Positions 7,763-16,700 of a DNA stretch of 64,000 nucleotides are shown piece by piece. The translations under genes were made by a program, and so were the position numbers. Source of the stretch: Arsenicibacter rosenii (lineage in GTDB: Bacteria; Bacteroidota; Bacteroidia; Cytophagales; Spirosomataceae); contig NZ_MORL01000001.1 in NCBI RefSeq assembly GCF_001870735.1, positions 310,001 to 374,000 on the forward strand, read 5' to 3'. Numbering within the stretch: the stretch's first letter is position 1; each line of letters begins with the position of its first letter. Under the pieces are notes generated by a model. That model had not been told where the DNA came from, searched no databases, and saw nothing but the letters and a program-made list of their open reading frames with translations.

Positions 7763-9313
7763 ATGAAATTATCTTTATTAGCTATAGGGGTTACCTTAGC
7801 CGGTTGTACGTTACCGGCAACCACAGCCCGGGCCCAGTTTTCGTTAACCGGTCAGGTCCGGACGCGGACTGAAGTCAGGGACGGACTGGGAAACCTGGCA
7901 CCGAAAGACAGTAAAGCAGCCGTTTTCACGTCACAGCGTACCCGCCTGACATTTGGCTATAAATGGGACCGCGTACAGTTTCAGACGGCCGTACAGGATG
8001 TACGGGTCTGGGGCCAGGATGCGGCAACGATCAACCATGCAGACGGTAACCGCCTGATGGTTCACGAAGCCTGGGCCGAGATTACGCTGGCCAATAGTGC
8101 CGATACGACGATTAAGTTTAAGCCAATTCAGAATTTGTCGCTCAAAATCGGCCGGCAGGAGCTCGTTTATGATGATGTGCGGTTGCTCGGTAATCTGGAC
8201 TGGCTGCAACAGGGCCGCCGGTTTGACGCGGCCCTGCTGAAAGCCCAGCACCTGGGATGGGCGCTGGATCTGGGAGCGGGGATGAACCAAAATACGGATG
8301 CGTTTGGCACTGTGGGTACGTATTATACAGCCGGCAATGCTCCGGCATCGGCCCTGTCGACCAAAAATGTCACCCTCGCGATACCGTCCGGTTTTCTGCC
8401 GACAAGCGGTAAAGGCGGTGCACCGGTGCTGGCAACACCCCTGAGCACCAACGGACAGAACCAGCAGTTTAAATCCTTTCAGATGGCGTATCTGACGCGG
8501 AAGTTTAACCAGACAAAGTTCTCGGCGCTCTTTTTTAAAGACGACTTCCAGAAGTATCGTATAGACTCTATCGGTAGCGCAGCGGCAGGCTACGTATATG
8601 GCCGCCGTTATGATGTCTCAGGCGTCAATTCACGGGTAACCTACGGGGCCATGCTGACAGGTCAGTTCGGTAATGCGTCATCAAAAATTGGTAAAGTGCA
8701 GTGGCAGGCGTTTGCCTACGGGCAGAGCGGTAAGGACCGCGATGGTCTGAAACTGAAGAAGGCGTATCACTATGGTGCTAATTTCATGGTCCAGAAAGGG
8801 TTATTCAGCGTAGGGCCAGGCTATGAGGTCTTGTCAGGAAATAACGCCGAAACGATCAAGGCCGGCGAAACGGGCCGGTTTGATCCGCTGTATGGCACGC
8901 CGCACAAGCACTGGGGCTACATGGACTATTTTTACGTGGGCACCGGTTCGCCGGCAGGAGGCCTGAAAGATGCCTTCCTGAAGTTTAAATACGCCGGAAA
9001 CCGCCTGACCACCACCCTGGATGCGCATTACTTTGCCCTTGCCTCCCCGACCTATAACAAACTGCCGGATGCGGCTTCGGGGGCGAAGGTAGACCCGAAA
9101 CTAGGCATGGAATACGATTTCACGGCCACCTACCTGCTGAACAAGTTCACGACCCTGGAATTCGGTTATTCGCTTATGCAGGGTACTAACAGCCTTGAGT
9201 ATGTGAAGCAAGGCACTATGAATCAGCGCGATCATCTGGGCAAATGGGCTTATCTGATGATTAACATCCGTCCCGACTTTTTCTACACCAAACCGGTAGC
9301 CATCAAACAATAA
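7763..9313 (+). CDS. Alginate-export-type outer membrane channel
   Basis: This 516-residue protein starts with a signal peptide (MKLSLLAIGVTLAGCTLPA, then ARAQ before FSLTGQVRTRTEVRDG), so it is exported; the start at 7763 was chosen over 7733 for this reason. The rest resembles the alginate export (AlgE-like) family of beta-barrel porins: alternating strands such as LSLKIGRQELVYDDVRLLG, repeated FxYxxG segments, and a C-terminal strand MINIRPDFFYTKPVAIKQ. In this position, between cobA and the nitrate ABC transporter, it probably lets nitrate or nitrite through the outer membrane; the substrate is inferred from context. A Cys in the signal peptide (GC at 14-15) raises the possibility of a lipoprotein, but the AxAQ cleavage site is more convincing. 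Confidence 0.8.
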   Translation: MKLSLLAIGVTLAGCTLPATTARAQFSLTGQVRTRTEVRDGLGNLAPKDSKAAVFTSQRTRLTFGYKWDRVQFQTAVQDVRVWGQDAATINHADGNRLMVHEAWAEITLANSADTTIKFKPIQNLSLKIGRQELVYDDVRLLGNLDWLQQGRRFDAALLKAQHLGWALDLGAGMNQNTDAFGTVGTYYTAGNAPASALSTKNVTLAIPSGFLPTSGKGGAPVLATPLSTNGQNQQFKSFQMAYLTRKFNQTKFSALFFKDDFQKYRIDSIGSAAAGYVYGRRYDVSGVNSRVTYGAMLTGQFGNASSKIGKVQWQAFAYGQSGKDRDGLKLKKAYHYGANFMVQKGLFSVGPGYEVLSGNNAETIKAGETGRFDPLYGTPHKHWGYMDYFYVGTGSPAGGLKDAFLKFKYAGNRLTTTLDAHYFALASPTYNKLPDAASGAKVDPKLGMEYDFTATYLLNKFTTLEFGYSLMQGTNSLEYVKQGTMNQRDHLGKWAYLMINIRPDFFYTKPVAIKQ

Positions 9314-9365
9314 GCAAACAAGCAAAATTAGATTTATCCGGAGAGCAAAGGGTTGTATGTCAATG

Positions 9366-9408
9366 GGTTATTCACTCAATCGCACATTCACTCAATCGCT
9401 CAATAACT
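9366..9408. repeat. TCACTCAATCG tandem units
   Basis: The unit ATTCACTCAATCGC occurs about twice, followed by CTCAATAAC, between the porin and nrtA genes. It is the complement of the units at 3232-3262 and part of the family seen at 1-106. No gene is present in 9314-9492. Confidence 0.5.
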
Positions 9409-9492
9409 TAAGACCATCGTAGTTGCCTGACCGGTGTCCCCCGGCCGGTCAGGCGCATTTGTCAAACCAGTTACTCCAGTACGAATACGACC

Positions 9493-10692
9493 ATGAAAAA
9501 GACATATATACTGCTGTCAGCCTGTCTGCTGACCCTGGTTTCTATGGCCATTACGGCCTTTAAACCCGCCGCTGAGCCGATTAAACTGGGCTTTATTCCG
9601 TTGACCGACTGCGCGCCGCTGGTGGCCGCCAAAGAATTGGGTTTGTTTCAGAAATACGGCGTTGACGTGCAGCTGAGCAAGGAAGCGTCGTGGGCCAATG
9701 TACGGGATAAAATCCTGAACGGCGAGCTGGAAGGAGCGCACTGCCTGTTTTCGATGCCGATGTCGGTCTATACGGGTGTGGGAGGCAAAGCGGGCTCTGA
9801 GATGAAAATCGCCATGGTACTCAACAACAACGGGCAGGGCATTACCCTGTCGAAAGACTTCTGCGGGCTGGTTGGCTTTAAGGACCTGAAACATGTGAAC
9901 GGGGCAATCGGTCAGCTAAAACAGCGGAAGGAAGTAACGTTTGCCATGACATTTCCGGGCGGCACCCACGACATCTGGCTGCGGAACTGGATGGCGGCGG
10001 CGGGCGTCAACCAGAAGTCGGTCGGCATTATCACCATCCCGCCGCCGCAAATGGTGGCCAACATGCGGGTGGATAACATGGAAGGCTATTGCGTCGGAGA
10101 GCCATGGAACGGTGTAGCTGCCACGCAGAATGTCGGTTTTACGCATATTGCTTCACAGGATATCTGGAAAAATCACCCCGAAAAGGCGCTGGTCGTCAAT
10201 AAGGAATTTGCCGGCACGCGGAAGGAAGACCTCAAAAAAGTCATGAAAGCGATCATTGACGCCTGCCGGTGGCTCGACGATATGGGCAACCGGAAAAAGG
10301 CGGCAGCCTGGCTGTCGAAACCCTATTACGTCAATGCACCGGTGAGTGTGCTGGAAGCCCGCCTGCTGGGGTCGAATGATCTGGGCTGTGACCTGGGCGT
10401 ACAGAAATACACCAGCGACAAGATGATGTTCTACAACAACGGCATCGTAAATACACCCCTGAAAGCACACGCCGCCTGGTTTTTAGCCCAGTATGTACGC
10501 TTCGGGCTCGTCAAATCGGCCCCTGATTACAAAGAGATTCCCGAAAAGCTGATTCTGGACGATCTGTTTGCCGAAGTCGCCAAAGACATGAACGTGCCGG
10601 TACAGGCCGATATGAAGCCCTTCAAAACGGCACTGGACATTGAGTTTAACCCTGCCAATCCGGCTGCTTATCTGGCTGGTACTAAACACTGA
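9493..10692 (+). CDS. nrtA: Nitrate ABC transporter substrate-binding protein
   Basis: This is a 399-residue exported binding protein of the NrtA/CmpA family. A signal peptide covers about residues 1-22; an early LLSAC could act as a lipobox but the hydrophobic stretch before it is short. The family core is clear: KLGFIPLTDCAPLVAAKELG (the domain start with the ligand-facing TDCAPLV), GVDVQLSKEASWANVRDKIL, GAHCLFSMPM, and NMEGYCVGEPWNGVA. Such proteins bind nitrate, nitrite or bicarbonate; nitrate is favoured by the neighbours. The permease gene starts 7 bp downstream, so they share a transcript. It acts in the periplasm, handing ligand to the permease. Confidence 0.9.
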   Translation: MKKTYILLSACLLTLVSMAITAFKPAAEPIKLGFIPLTDCAPLVAAKELGLFQKYGVDVQLSKEASWANVRDKILNGELEGAHCLFSMPMSVYTGVGGKAGSEMKIAMVLNNNGQGITLSKDFCGLVGFKDLKHVNGAIGQLKQRKEVTFAMTFPGGTHDIWLRNWMAAAGVNQKSVGIITIPPPQMVANMRVDNMEGYCVGEPWNGVAATQNVGFTHIASQDIWKNHPEKALVVNKEFAGTRKEDLKKVMKAIIDACRWLDDMGNRKKAAAWLSKPYYVNAPVSVLEARLLGSNDLGCDLGVQKYTSDKMMFYNNGIVNTPLKAHAAWFLAQYVRFGLVKSAPDYKEIPEKLILDDLFAEVAKDMNVPVQADMKPFKTALDIEFNPANPAAYLAGTKH

Positions 10693-10699
10693 TCTGACG

Positions 10700-11488
10700 A
10701 TGAAAAAGGTATTCTCACTAGCCAATGTCCTGGCTGTGGCCTGGTTTGCCGGTAGTCTGGTACTGCTGATAGCCATCTGGTGGGTGGTCTCGCTGGTCAC
10801 GGCGCATGAAATTCCGGACCCGGCAGCCACCTGGACAGTCTTCTCGGAGATGCTTCAGGATCCTTTCTACGATTACGGACCCAACGATAAGGGCATCGGC
10901 ATTCAGCTCTGGGGGTCGATTAAACGGGTCGGTGCAGGTTTTTTGCTGGGGAGCCTGGTCGCCATTCCGATGGGGTTGCTGATGGGCGCTTCGCCGGTTG
11001 GCATGCGGCTCCTGAACCCGCTGGTTCAGATTCTGCGGCCGGTGTCGCCGCTGGCCTGGTTTCCGCTGGGATTGCTGGCCTTCAAAGCTGCCGAAGGCGC
11101 TACGGTGTTCATCATTGCCATCACCTCGCTGTGGCCAACCCTGATCAACACAGCGTTCGGGGTGTCGAGTATCCCGCAGGATTTCAAAAACGTAGGCAAG
11201 GCATTCGGCTTTTCACGCTGGAAATACGTCAGCAAAATCCTGATTCCCTATGCGTTGCCCCACATGATTACGGGCCTGCGCCTGTCCATCGGGGTGGCCT
11301 GGATGGTGATTGTCGCGGGCGAAATGCTGTCGGGCGGAATCGGTATCGGATTTTTTGTCTGGGATAGCTGGAACGGCCTGAGCCTCGAAAAAATCCTCTC
11401 GGCCATTCTCATCATCGGGTTTGTCGGCCTGCTGCTCGACAAGCTGTTCAACGGATTACAACAACTGGTGACGTACGACAAAAAGTAG
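10700..11488 (+). CDS. nrtB: Nitrate ABC transporter permease
   Basis: This 262-residue inner-membrane permease belongs to the NrtB/SsuC/TauC group. The start at 10700 (MKKVFSLANVLAVAWFAGSL) gives a proper first helix and avoids overlap with nrtA. The EAA loop that contacts the ATPase is visible around FKNVGKAFGFSRWKYVSKIL followed by IPYALPHMITGLR. About six membrane helices are apparent. It sits between the binding protein gene (7 bp gap) and the ATPase gene (27 bp gap). Together they form an importer for nitrate or nitrite. Confidence 0.92.
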   Translation: MKKVFSLANVLAVAWFAGSLVLLIAIWWVVSLVTAHEIPDPAATWTVFSEMLQDPFYDYGPNDKGIGIQLWGSIKRVGAGFLLGSLVAIPMGLLMGASPVGMRLLNPLVQILRPVSPLAWFPLGLLAFKAAEGATVFIIAITSLWPTLINTAFGVSSIPQDFKNVGKAFGFSRWKYVSKILIPYALPHMITGLRLSIGVAWMVIVAGEMLSGGIGIGFFVWDSWNGLSLEKILSAILIIGFVGLLLDKLFNGLQQLVTYDKK

Positions 11489-11515
11489 CCGTCACGGATA
11501 AAAACCTGAGTCCTT

Positions 11516-12388
11516 ATGCAACCAAAGCAGTTTGTAGATATGCCGGGTGCACCGGTATTAGGAAAAAATAAACGCCCCGTCAGCATCGACGTGAAGGATG
11601 TAACGATTGCGTTTCCGTCGCGGGGGAAAGGCGTGTTTACGGCGGTAAAAAACATTGACCTGTCAATTAGCAAGGGCGAAATCGTCAGCATCATCGGTCA
11701 TTCAGGCTGCGGGAAATCGACACTCATGAACGCTGTCAGCGGGATGGTTAAACCCACATCGGGCGAAGTGATTGTCAACGGAAAGCGGGTTACGGGCCCG
11801 GGGCCCGACCGTGGCATTGTTTTTCAGAATTATTCGCTGTTGCCGTGGCTCACCGTATACCAGAATGTATATCAGGCGGTTGACGCCGTTATGCCTGCGA
11901 AAACGGCGGCCGAAAAGCGGGAGCTTGTGGAGCGGAACCTGACAATGGTGAATCTCTATCAGCACCGCGATAAACTGCCTTCGCAGCTCTCGGGCGGCAT
12001 GAAACAACGGACGGCTATTGCCCGGGCGTTTGCCATCAATCCGTCGGTATTGCTGCTCGACGAGCCGTTCGGGGCGCTCGATGCCCTGACCAAAGGCAGT
12101 ATGCACATCGAACTGCTGAAGCTGTGGAATCTGGATCACCGCGAAAAAACGATCATCATGGTTACCCACGACATTGAGGAGGCCATTTTCCTGTCCGACC
12201 GCGTGGTGGTGATGAACGACGGTCCGGCCGCCACCATCCGGGAGATTGTGGACATACCCCTGGCGCGGCCCCGTAACAAGAAGGCGATTATTCACCTGCC
12301 GGCGTACATGGCCGTTCACGACCGGCTGCTCAGTTTACTCACCCAATCCTTTTCCATTGAGGACGAAGGTGTCGAATACCAGGAGTAA
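11516..12388 (+). CDS. nrtD: Nitrate ABC transporter ATP-binding protein
   Basis: This 290-residue ATPase energises the NrtAB importer from the cytoplasmic face. Motifs seen: Walker A GHSGCGKST, Q-loop region VFQNYSLLPW, signature LSGGMKQR, Walker B VLLLDEPFGALD, and switch His in MVTHDIEEAIFLSD. The protein has only the ATPase domain plus a short C-terminal tail, so it corresponds to NrtD/SsuB-type subunits and not to NrtC, which carries a fused binding-protein domain. About 35 N-terminal residues precede the ATPase core. Confidence 0.92.
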   Translation: MQPKQFVDMPGAPVLGKNKRPVSIDVKDVTIAFPSRGKGVFTAVKNIDLSISKGEIVSIIGHSGCGKSTLMNAVSGMVKPTSGEVIVNGKRVTGPGPDRGIVFQNYSLLPWLTVYQNVYQAVDAVMPAKTAAEKRELVERNLTMVNLYQHRDKLPSQLSGGMKQRTAIARAFAINPSVLLLDEPFGALDALTKGSMHIELLKLWNLDHREKTIIMVTHDIEEAIFLSDRVVVMNDGPAATIREIVDIPLARPRNKKAIIHLPAYMAVHDRLLSLLTQSFSIEDEGVEYQE

Positions 12389-12444
12389 GCAACTGATCAG
12401 TAGGGAGTACGAAGAGGATTTTACGATTATTTATGATTTGGGAT

Positions 12445-13746
12445 ATGAAAAACAGCACCAACAAGTCGTTAGAAAAACTAACCATTTTTAGTGTTAATAG
12501 TGTGCAGATGCGCACCTTCCACCTGACCTGGCTGGCCTTCTTTTTCTGCTTTTTCGGGTGGTTCGGGTTAGCTCCCTTAATGAAAGTGATCAAGGACGAT
12601 TTGGGGTTAACCAAAGCGCAGATCGGCAACGCCATGATTGCCTCCGTGGCAGCAACGGTCGTTGCCCGCATGCTGATCGGTCGTTTGTGTGACAGCTGGG
12701 GACCACGCAAAACGTATTCGTTATTGCTGGCCCTGGCCTCTATTCCGATCATGGGTGTAGGCCTGGCAAACTCCTACGAAGGGTTTCTGCTGTTCCGGCT
12801 GGCCATCGGCGTCATCGGGGCGTCGTTTGTCATTACGCAATACCACACCTCGGTGATGTTCGACAAAAAGATTGTCGGCACGGCCAATGCGGTAGCCGGT
12901 GGCTGGGGCAACCTGGGCGGCGGGGTAACCAACATGGTGATGCCGCTGCTGTTTGCGGGTATTGTCGGCCTGGGCTATGTGCCGGGTACTGCCTGGCGCC
13001 TGGCCATGGTGATTCCGGGTGTGGTGCTGCTGTTGCTGTCGGTGGTTTATTATCGCTTCACGAAAGATACCCCCGCCGGTAACTTTGATGAGCTGGCCGA
13101 AAACCAGACTATACCGTCGCCGAAAGCAAAGGGTACCCTGGCAAAAGCGGCAAAAGACCCCCGGACGTGGGTGTTGTTTCTGGCCTACGGTGCCTGTTTT
13201 GGCATTGAGGTGACATTTGACAATGTGGCGGCCCTGTACTTTTCCGAACGGTTTGGTGCGACCCTGACTACCGCCGGGTTGCTGGCCGGTACCTTCGGTT
13301 TCATGAACCTGTTTGCGCGGGCCGTGGGCGGTATTGTTGCCGATAAGGTCGGGGCACGGAACGGTCTGCGCGGCAAGGGCCTGCTGCTGGCCGGGCTGCT
13401 CCTGCTGGAGGGTATCGGCATTGTTCTGTTTGCGCAGACCGGCAGCCTGACCATGGCCGTCATCGCCATGCTTGGGTTTGCGATGTTCCTTAAAATGGCC
13501 AACGGCGCGACGTATGCCATTGTTCCGTTCGTGAACCGCAAGGCCATGGGCGCCGTGAGTGGCATCGTCGGGGCGGGCGGGAACGTGGGAGCGGTGCTGG
13601 CCGGTTTCCTGTTCAAGTCCGAAACGATTTCCTATACCGAAGCCTTTCTGATGATCGGCGTAGCGGTGGCGGTTGTCGGGGCGGTGGTAGCGGTTACCCG
13701 CTTTGAACCGGTTCCGGTGGCCGAAAACGAATTAGTAGCGGTTTAA
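12445..13746 (+). CDS. narK: NarK-type nitrate/nitrite MFS transporter
   Basis: This 433-residue major facilitator protein has about 12 membrane helices. The N-terminal LTWLAFFFCFFGWFGLAPL and the glycine-rich signatures GGWGNLGGGVTNMVMPLLF (about residue 150) and SGIVGAGGNVGAVLAGFLF (near 370-390) are the two nitrate signature motifs of the NarK/NasA (NNP) family. It would move nitrate in, or exchange it with nitrite. Its presence beside an ABC nitrate importer gives the cell two inner-membrane routes. The start at 12445 was taken; 12433 or 12508 are also possible. It ends 13 bp before the nitrate reductase gene. Confidence 0.93.
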   Translation: MKNSTNKSLEKLTIFSVNSVQMRTFHLTWLAFFFCFFGWFGLAPLMKVIKDDLGLTKAQIGNAMIASVAATVVARMLIGRLCDSWGPRKTYSLLLALASIPIMGVGLANSYEGFLLFRLAIGVIGASFVITQYHTSVMFDKKIVGTANAVAGGWGNLGGGVTNMVMPLLFAGIVGLGYVPGTAWRLAMVIPGVVLLLLSVVYYRFTKDTPAGNFDELAENQTIPSPKAKGTLAKAAKDPRTWVLFLAYGACFGIEVTFDNVAALYFSERFGATLTTAGLLAGTFGFMNLFARAVGGIVADKVGARNGLRGKGLLLAGLLLLEGIGIVLFAQTGSLTMAVIAMLGFAMFLKMANGATYAIVPFVNRKAMGAVSGIVGAGGNVGAVLAGFLFKSETISYTEAFLMIGVAVAVVGAVVAVTRFEPVPVAENELVAV

Positions 13747-13759
13747 ACGCCTGAAGCGT

Positions 13760-16700
13760 ATGCAAGAACGCGGAAATCAGATAAAGACTACCTGCTGTTA
13801 CTGCGGCGTCGGCTGCGGGGTGGTGGTCAGCAAACACCCTGGCGGGCGGCTCACGGTCGAAGGCGACAAAGACCATCCGTCTAATCGCGGACTGTTGTGC
13901 TCCAAGGGCATGAACCTGCACTACACGGTCATGGATGGGTCAGACCGGCTGTTGTATCCGCACATGCGGCTGAATCGGTCGATGCCCCTGCAACGGGTAA
14001 GCTGGGACCAGGCCCTTGACCGGACGGCGGCCGTATTCCGGTCGATTATTCAGAAACACGGGCCGGAAGCGGTCGGGTTCTACGTGTCGGGGCAGTGTCT
14101 GACCGAAGAATATTACCTGATCAATAAGCTCATCAAAGGGTTTATCGGGTCAAATAACATTGATACGAATTCGCGCCTTTGCATGAGTTCGGCCGTGGTC
14201 GGGTATAAGCTGACCCTCGGCGAAGATACCGTACCGGTCTGTTACGACGATATTGAATCGGCCGACGTATTTCTGGTCGAAGGCGCTAATCCGGCGTGGT
14301 GCCATCCGATTATCTGGCGCCGGATTGAGGCCCGCAAACAGGCGAATCCGGCGGTCAGAATCATCTGTGTGGACCCGCGCCGCACCGATACGGCCCGCTC
14401 GTCGGATCTGCACCTGCCCATCCGGCCGGGTACCGATGTGGTGCTGAACAACGCCATCGGGCGGCTGCTGACTGAGTTTAATTATCTCAACGAATCGTTC
14501 ATTACGGCTCATACGGCCGGTTTTGCGGCCTTCCGTGAGCAGGTCATGCAGCGGACCGTGGCGGAGGCCGCTGAGCTGTGCGGCGTACCCGCTGCCGATA
14601 TCGAAACCGCCGCGCACTGGATCGGTCAGTCGAAAGGGTTTCTGTCGTTGTGGACGATGGGCCTGAATCAGTCGGTGATCGGGGTGAACAAAAACCTGTC
14701 GCTCATTAACCTGCACCTCATAACGGGCCGGATCGGGAAACCGGGCAACGGACCATTCTCGCTCACGGGTCAGCCCAATGCCATGGGTGGCCGCGAAGTA
14801 GGGGGGCTGGCCAACATGCTGCCGGGCCACCGCGAGGTCATTAATCCGCAGCACCGGGCCGAGGTCGAAGCCTTCTGGCAAGGACCGGTAAAACTGGCCG
14901 CAACCCCTGGACTGACCGCTACCGAAATGTTTGACGCCCTGGCCGCCGACAGGTTAAAGGCGATCTGGATTGTGAACACCAACCCGATGGTGAGCCTGCC
15001 GGATGTAAACGCGGCGGAGGAAGCATTGCGCAAAAGCCGGTTTGTGGTGGTGCAGGATATATCGAACCGGGCCGATACTGTGCGGTTTGCCGACGTGGTG
15101 CTGCCGGCGGCGGGCTGGCTCGAAAAGGAAGGCACCATGACCAATGCCGAACGCCGCATTACCTACCTGCCCAAGGCGCTGGAGGCACCGGGGGAGGCGC
15201 TGCCCGATGTGGAAATCATCTGGCGGTTTGCCCGGAAAATGGGCTTCGGAGACGCTTTCCCCTACACAACGGCAGGGCAGGTGTATGACGAATACACGCA
15301 GCTGACGAAGGGTACCAACATCGACATTACCGGCGTAAACTACGGGGTGTTGCAACGGGCACGGAGCATTCAGTGGCCCTATCCGGCCGCGTCGTCCGTA
15401 CCGGAGCGTGGCACGGCCCGTTTGTTTACCGACAACCGCTTTTATACGCCCACGCAACGGGCAACCATCCATGCCGTTCCGGATGGTAATGCGTCGGAGC
15501 CGACGGATGAGGATTTTCCGTTGATTCTGACCACCGGCCGTATCCGCGATCAGTGGCATACGATGACCAAAACCGGTCGGGTCACCAAACTGACGCAGCA
15601 TATTCCGCAGCCGATGCTGCAGATCCATCCCGACGATGCCCGGTCGCGCGGCATCCGGGAAGGGCAGCTGGTAACGGTATCGGGGCGGCGGGGCGAGGTG
15701 CGGGTGAAAGCGCAGCTGACCGACGATGTGCGGCCGGGCCTTTGTTTCCTGCCCATGCACTGGGGCAAATTAGTGCAGGGCAACGGTGTTTCTGCCTTGC
15801 TCGAAAACCTGAACCGGGCCAATAACCTGACGAGTGCACTCATTGATCCGCGGTCCAAAGAACCGGACTTTAAGTTTGCGGCTATTCAGGTCACGCCTTA
15901 CCGGAAAAAACGGGAGAAAATTGTCATTATCGGGGCTGGTTCGGCGGGGCTTGGGTTTATCAATACCTACCGCACGCTCAACACCGACGATGACATCCAT
16001 GTGTTTTCCAAAGAAATTTATCCGTTCTATAACCGCGTGCTGTTGCCCGATTACATCAGCGGGGCACAATCGTGGGAGCAACTGGTCAAACTGCGGGAAG
16101 ATCAGTTTGCCGAAGCCAACATCCATGTACATAAAGGGGTGAGTATTGTTCATCTGGACCGGAAAAACAAGGTGCTGGTGGATAGCAACGGGACAGAGCA
16201 TACCTACGATAAACTGCTGTTAGGTACCGGCAGCAGTGCCTTTATGCCGAAAGGCGTGCCGCAACTGCCGGGGATTTTCAATATGCGGTCACGGCTGGAT
16301 GCTGATTCGCTGATGCCGTTTCTGCAACCGCGTCCGGGGCAGACCGCCGGCGCTCATGCCGTGATCGTCGGCGGCGGGTTGCTGGGGCTTGAACTGGCGG
16401 CCTCCCTGCGGCAGATCAACGTCCGGGTAACGGTAATCCAGCGGATTAGCCGGTTTATGGAGCGTCAGCTCGACCCGCTGGCCAGCGAATTGCTGTACCA
16501 GGATCTGGTCGACCGCGGCATTGAGATCTACTTCAACGAAGAGGTGCAGACGTTCCGGGGCACCGACTGTCTGGAGGGAATTCAGTTGAAATCGGGCAAA
16601 AAAATTGATTGCCAGGTCGCCGTGATGGCCATTGGTACGGTTCCGAACGTTGACCTGGCCCGTCAGGCAGGACTCGACTGCAACCGGGGCGTAGTGGTTA

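Noticed and set aside
7489-7824. Minus-strand 111-residue open frame opposite the porin leader
   Set aside because: It overlaps the signal peptide region of the porin gene, has no recognisable domain and an unnatural composition; the hairpins in the region explain the sequence better.
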